Assembly (NCBI GenBank): GCA_937897005.1
Contig: CALCOQ010000193.1
Span: 1 to 9,168 of the forward strand
DNA length: 9,168 bases
Source of the DNA: an uncultured euryarchaeote
GTDB taxonomy: Archaea; Thermoplasmatota; Poseidoniia; Poseidoniales; Poseidoniaceae
Direction of reading: 5' to 3'
The notes below the pieces were generated by a model, which saw only the letters and a list, made by a program, of their open reading frames with translations, was not told the DNA's origin and searched no databases. The position numbers and the translations under genes are program-made. The number at the start of each line of letters is the position of its first letter. Position 1 is the first letter of the stretch. Below, piece by piece: positions 7,252 to 9,168 of this stretch.

Positions 7252-7977
7252 TAGATCTTCCAGTGCCTTGCGGTCAAACCAAGAGACTGCTCTATCCAAT
7301 GCTTCTTCCTTGCTCAGCCACGCCACCTCAGCGATTTCATCTTGTTTCGGTTTGAAGTTCAGATCACCACTTCTGACTGTGGAGCGATATGTGAATGAAA
7401 CGAAATTGATACCCTCATCGGTGAATATGTTCTGGGAGATCATCGGTGCGATTTCATCCAAGTCGATTTCAATCCCTAATTCTTCAAGAGTTTCTCTGAG
7501 CGCTCCTTGTTCTGGATGCTCTGAATAGTCAAGATATCCACCTGGTAAGGTCCATGCTCCAACGAAATGCCCACGCTTCACTTTCGCCATCACGACCTTT
7601 CCTTCCTCGCTGACGATCAATACTTTTGATACGAGACGGTGAATGGTTCGATATACAGATTCTCTAGCGAGGGGATGCACAGCTGAATCGCTGATCACAG
7701 CATCCTTCCACGCCCAGTGGGATGGCCAGTCAATCTCGGGGAACGCTATCACGACCTCCATGTTTACTCCTTCAAATGAAATGAGATTTGTTCTCTTGAC
7801 CACCCATTCCAGTCCTGCTGCTTTCGCTTCCGCCTCTGTTGGCAGGCGAATCGACCATCCCTTGTCACAGTCACATTTTGTGCGCCCTGGAAGCGGAATC
7901 TGTGGACCTGAGCCATCATCATCGACGAGGAAAATCTTGCCATCGTGTTCCAGATAGAGGTACCGCGTGCCGTTCAT
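7249..7977 (-). CDS. Nudix hydrolase with uncharacterised N-terminal region
   Basis: Nudix enzymes cleave nucleoside diphosphates linked to another moiety (damaged NTPs, NAD, ADP-ribose, capped or dinucleotide substrates). With the ATG at 7977 the product is 242 aa. A complete Nudix box runs from G147 to I169: G-x5-E153-x7-R161-E162-x2-E165-E166-x-G168, supplying the metal-binding glutamates. It is preceded by GHFVGAWTLPGGYL, typical of the fold. Residues 1-100 are an extra region, DG-rich at the start with a CDC pair (35-37), which I cannot assign; it lacks the NudC SQPWPFPxS motif. GAGG lies 6 nt before the ATG. An in-frame extension (TTG 8037, ATG 8067/8073) would overlap rmuC; the stretch ERWVHCRVNQSRQR before the chosen ATG could be coding, so the start is uncertain. 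It follows rmuC by 40 nt, likely in one operon. The substrate is not predictable. Confidence 0.92.
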   Translation of the reverse strand: MNGTRYLYLEHDGKIFLVDDDGSGPQIPLPGRTKCDCDKGWSIRLPTEAEAKAAGLEWVVKRTNLISFEGVNMEVVIAFPEIDWPSHWAWKDAVISDSAVHPLARESVYRTIHRLVSKVLIVSEEGKVVMAKVKRGHFVGAWTLPGGYLDYSEHPEQGALRETLEELGIEIDLDEIAPMISQNIFTDEGINFVSFTYRSTVRSGDLNFKPKQDEIAEVAWLSKEEALDRAVSWFDRKALEDL

Positions 7978-8017
7978 TCGCTGCCTCGACTGATTGACTC
8001 TGCAATGAACCCAACGC

Positions 8018-9168
8018 TCACACTTCTTTTGCTTCAATCCTAACAGTTTCTCTAGGGCTTCCACCATCAGCATGGATCTTTTCCGCTTCTTCTGCCAGTT
8101 TCTTGACTCCACTCTTACTTCGTAGATTCTTAGTGACCTTAGCACCCAACTCTTGGAGCATTTCTGTTTGACGTATCACGTTCCCAGTCCCACTTACCAA
8201 CTGAGTTTGTGCTTCATCAAAGGCCGCCGTTGCTTGTCCGAGTTCAAACCCAATTGTAGTGAAAGACTCAAGGAACGTGGTGACCTTATCATGAAGCAAA
8301 CCAGCTCTTTTTATCAATTGTAACTGATTTTGAGACTGATTCTCACGCTTCCACAATTCTTGTATCAGCAACAAAGCAAGCATCAGAGATGAGCCACTGA
8401 CCACCTTTACTCGACGGTCGACCACCAAGTCTTCGTAGAGCCCTGGATCCGCTCTCATTGCATCGATGAAGGCGCTCTCCAAAGGAACAACCATCAAGAC
8501 AAAGTCGAGGCTATGAATGCTCTCCATTTGATCGTAATTCTTCGAGGCTAGATTCTCAGAATGCTTTCGAATTGATGAGCAATGGCTTTTCATCGCAGCC
8601 AATGCCAGACTCTCATCCTCGGCATTCACATATTCTGTGTATGCGGTCAGTGATACCTTTGAATCAATGATGATTTGTCGATTGTTTGGAAGGTTCAGCA
8701 CGAAGTCTGTACGTTTTCGTGTTTTATCCGCAGCAGTTTCTGAGAGTTGCTTGATGTAATCTCTATCTTCTACGAAGCCCATACTCTGTAATAGATTCTC
8801 AACCACCACTTCACCCCAAGCACCCTGTGCCTGTGAATCCCCCTTGAGTGCCAATGTCAACTCACGAGTCTCTTGAGCAAGTTCCAGCCCCAAGTTGCTG
8901 ACTGCCGTCACTTCAGTGCGCAGAGCAGCATTACGATCGATGCCAGCTTTCTCGACTTTGTCCAATGCTTCAACATAGTCCTTCATGCTCTTTGATAATG
9001 ATTCAGTCGCCACCGCAAAGGATGATTCTTTTTCTTCATCAGCATTCTTTACTGCAATCTTGAACGCATCAGAGGCAGCGATCTCAAACGCATTCTGCAT
9101 CTGCTTCACCATGTTTTCTTTCGCTTCTACCAATGTCGCCTCACGAACTTCGGCGGCTGCAAGATTCA
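8018..9168 (-). CDS. rmuC: RmuC-family DNA recombination protein (5' partial)
   Basis: The frame stays open to the window edge (11 codons beyond the TTG at 9133), so the N-terminus is missing. 382 residues are visible, numbered from the first complete codon. RmuC proteins are predicted PD-(D/E)xK-fold nucleases; in E. coli RmuC limits inversions between short inverted repeats. An N-terminal helical, charged coiled-coil part (to about 100) precedes the RmuC core: QGAWGE (114-119), RTDFVLNLP with D154, IIIDSKVSL with D168 and K170 as the DxK motif, LDFVLMVVPLESAF (about 220-233), SLMLALLLIQELWKRE (about 260-275) and a helical end containing AGLLHDKVTTFLESF. Bacterial members usually start with a membrane anchor; whether this one does cannot be seen. 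It is the upstream partner of the Nudix gene. The DxK nuclease residues are present, so activity is plausible. Confidence 0.95.
   Translation of the reverse strand, partial: NLAAAEVREATLVEAKENMVKQMQNAFEIAASDAFKIAVKNADEEKESSFAVATESLSKSMKDYVEALDKVEKAGIDRNAALRTEVTAVSNLGLELAQETRELTLALKGDSQAQGAWGEVVVENLLQSMGFVEDRDYIKQLSETAADKTRKRTDFVLNLPNNRQIIIDSKVSLTAYTEYVNAEDESLALAAMKSHCSSIRKHSENLASKNYDQMESIHSLDFVLMVVPLESAFIDAMRADPGLYEDLVVDRRVKVVSGSSLMLALLLIQELWKRENQSQNQLQLIKRAGLLHDKVTTFLESFTTIGFELGQATAAFDEAQTQLVSGTGNVIRQTEMLQELGAKVTKNLRSKSGVKKLAEEAEKIHADGGSPRETVRIEAKEV

Noticed and set aside
7148..7528. 126-codon + strand frame across the alaS/Nudix junction
   Set aside because: It is out of frame with alaS and antisense to the Nudix box; both real genes explain the sequence.

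Overview
The window looks like chromosomal DNA of a marine planktonic euryarchaeon, most likely Marine Group II (Candidatus Poseidoniales) or a close relative. The alanyl-tRNA synthetase is of the archaeal type, and the promoter-like sites are TATA boxes rather than bacterial -35/-10 pairs. The first gene encodes a large single-pass surface protein whose cytoplasmic tail carries a GWTMEQWNQYGEQW-type segment that I associate with this group. The group assignment is inference from gene character, not from a marker-gene placement.

Layout, left to right. (1) Positions 1-2535, + strand: the 3' part of a large extracellular Ig-like/CARDB-like repeat protein with one membrane anchor and a cytoplasmic tail; its true start lies outside the window. 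(2) 2536-2658: a short intergenic stretch with a TATA-like box and a perfect 16-bp palindrome. (3) 2659-2850, +: a small protein built around a regular V/L heptad zipper. (4) 2854-4335, -: rtcB, the RNA ligase of tRNA splicing and RNA repair, convergent with the small gene. (5) 4336-4434: a compact divergent promoter region shared by rtcB and alaS. (6) 4435-7248, +: alaS, full length. (7) 7249-7977, -: a Nudix hydrolase with an uncharacterised N-terminal region; its stop codon directly abuts that of alaS. (8) 8018-9168, -: rmuC, cut by the right edge, upstream of the Nudix gene and probably co-transcribed with it.

Functionally, rtcB and alaS both serve tRNA biology (ligation of spliced tRNA halves; charging of tRNA-Ala) and fire away from one shared control region. 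The rmuC-Nudix pair suggests genome or nucleotide-pool maintenance. Genes are packed tightly: both convergent junctions (3 bp and 0 bp) leave no room for separate terminators. I found no tRNA, rRNA, CRISPR, insertion sequence or phage feature. Most of the window is ordinary core-genome content. The items most worth a second look are the surface protein's tail, the zipper microprotein with its palindrome, and the loss of two N-terminal zinc-type cysteines in AlaRS.
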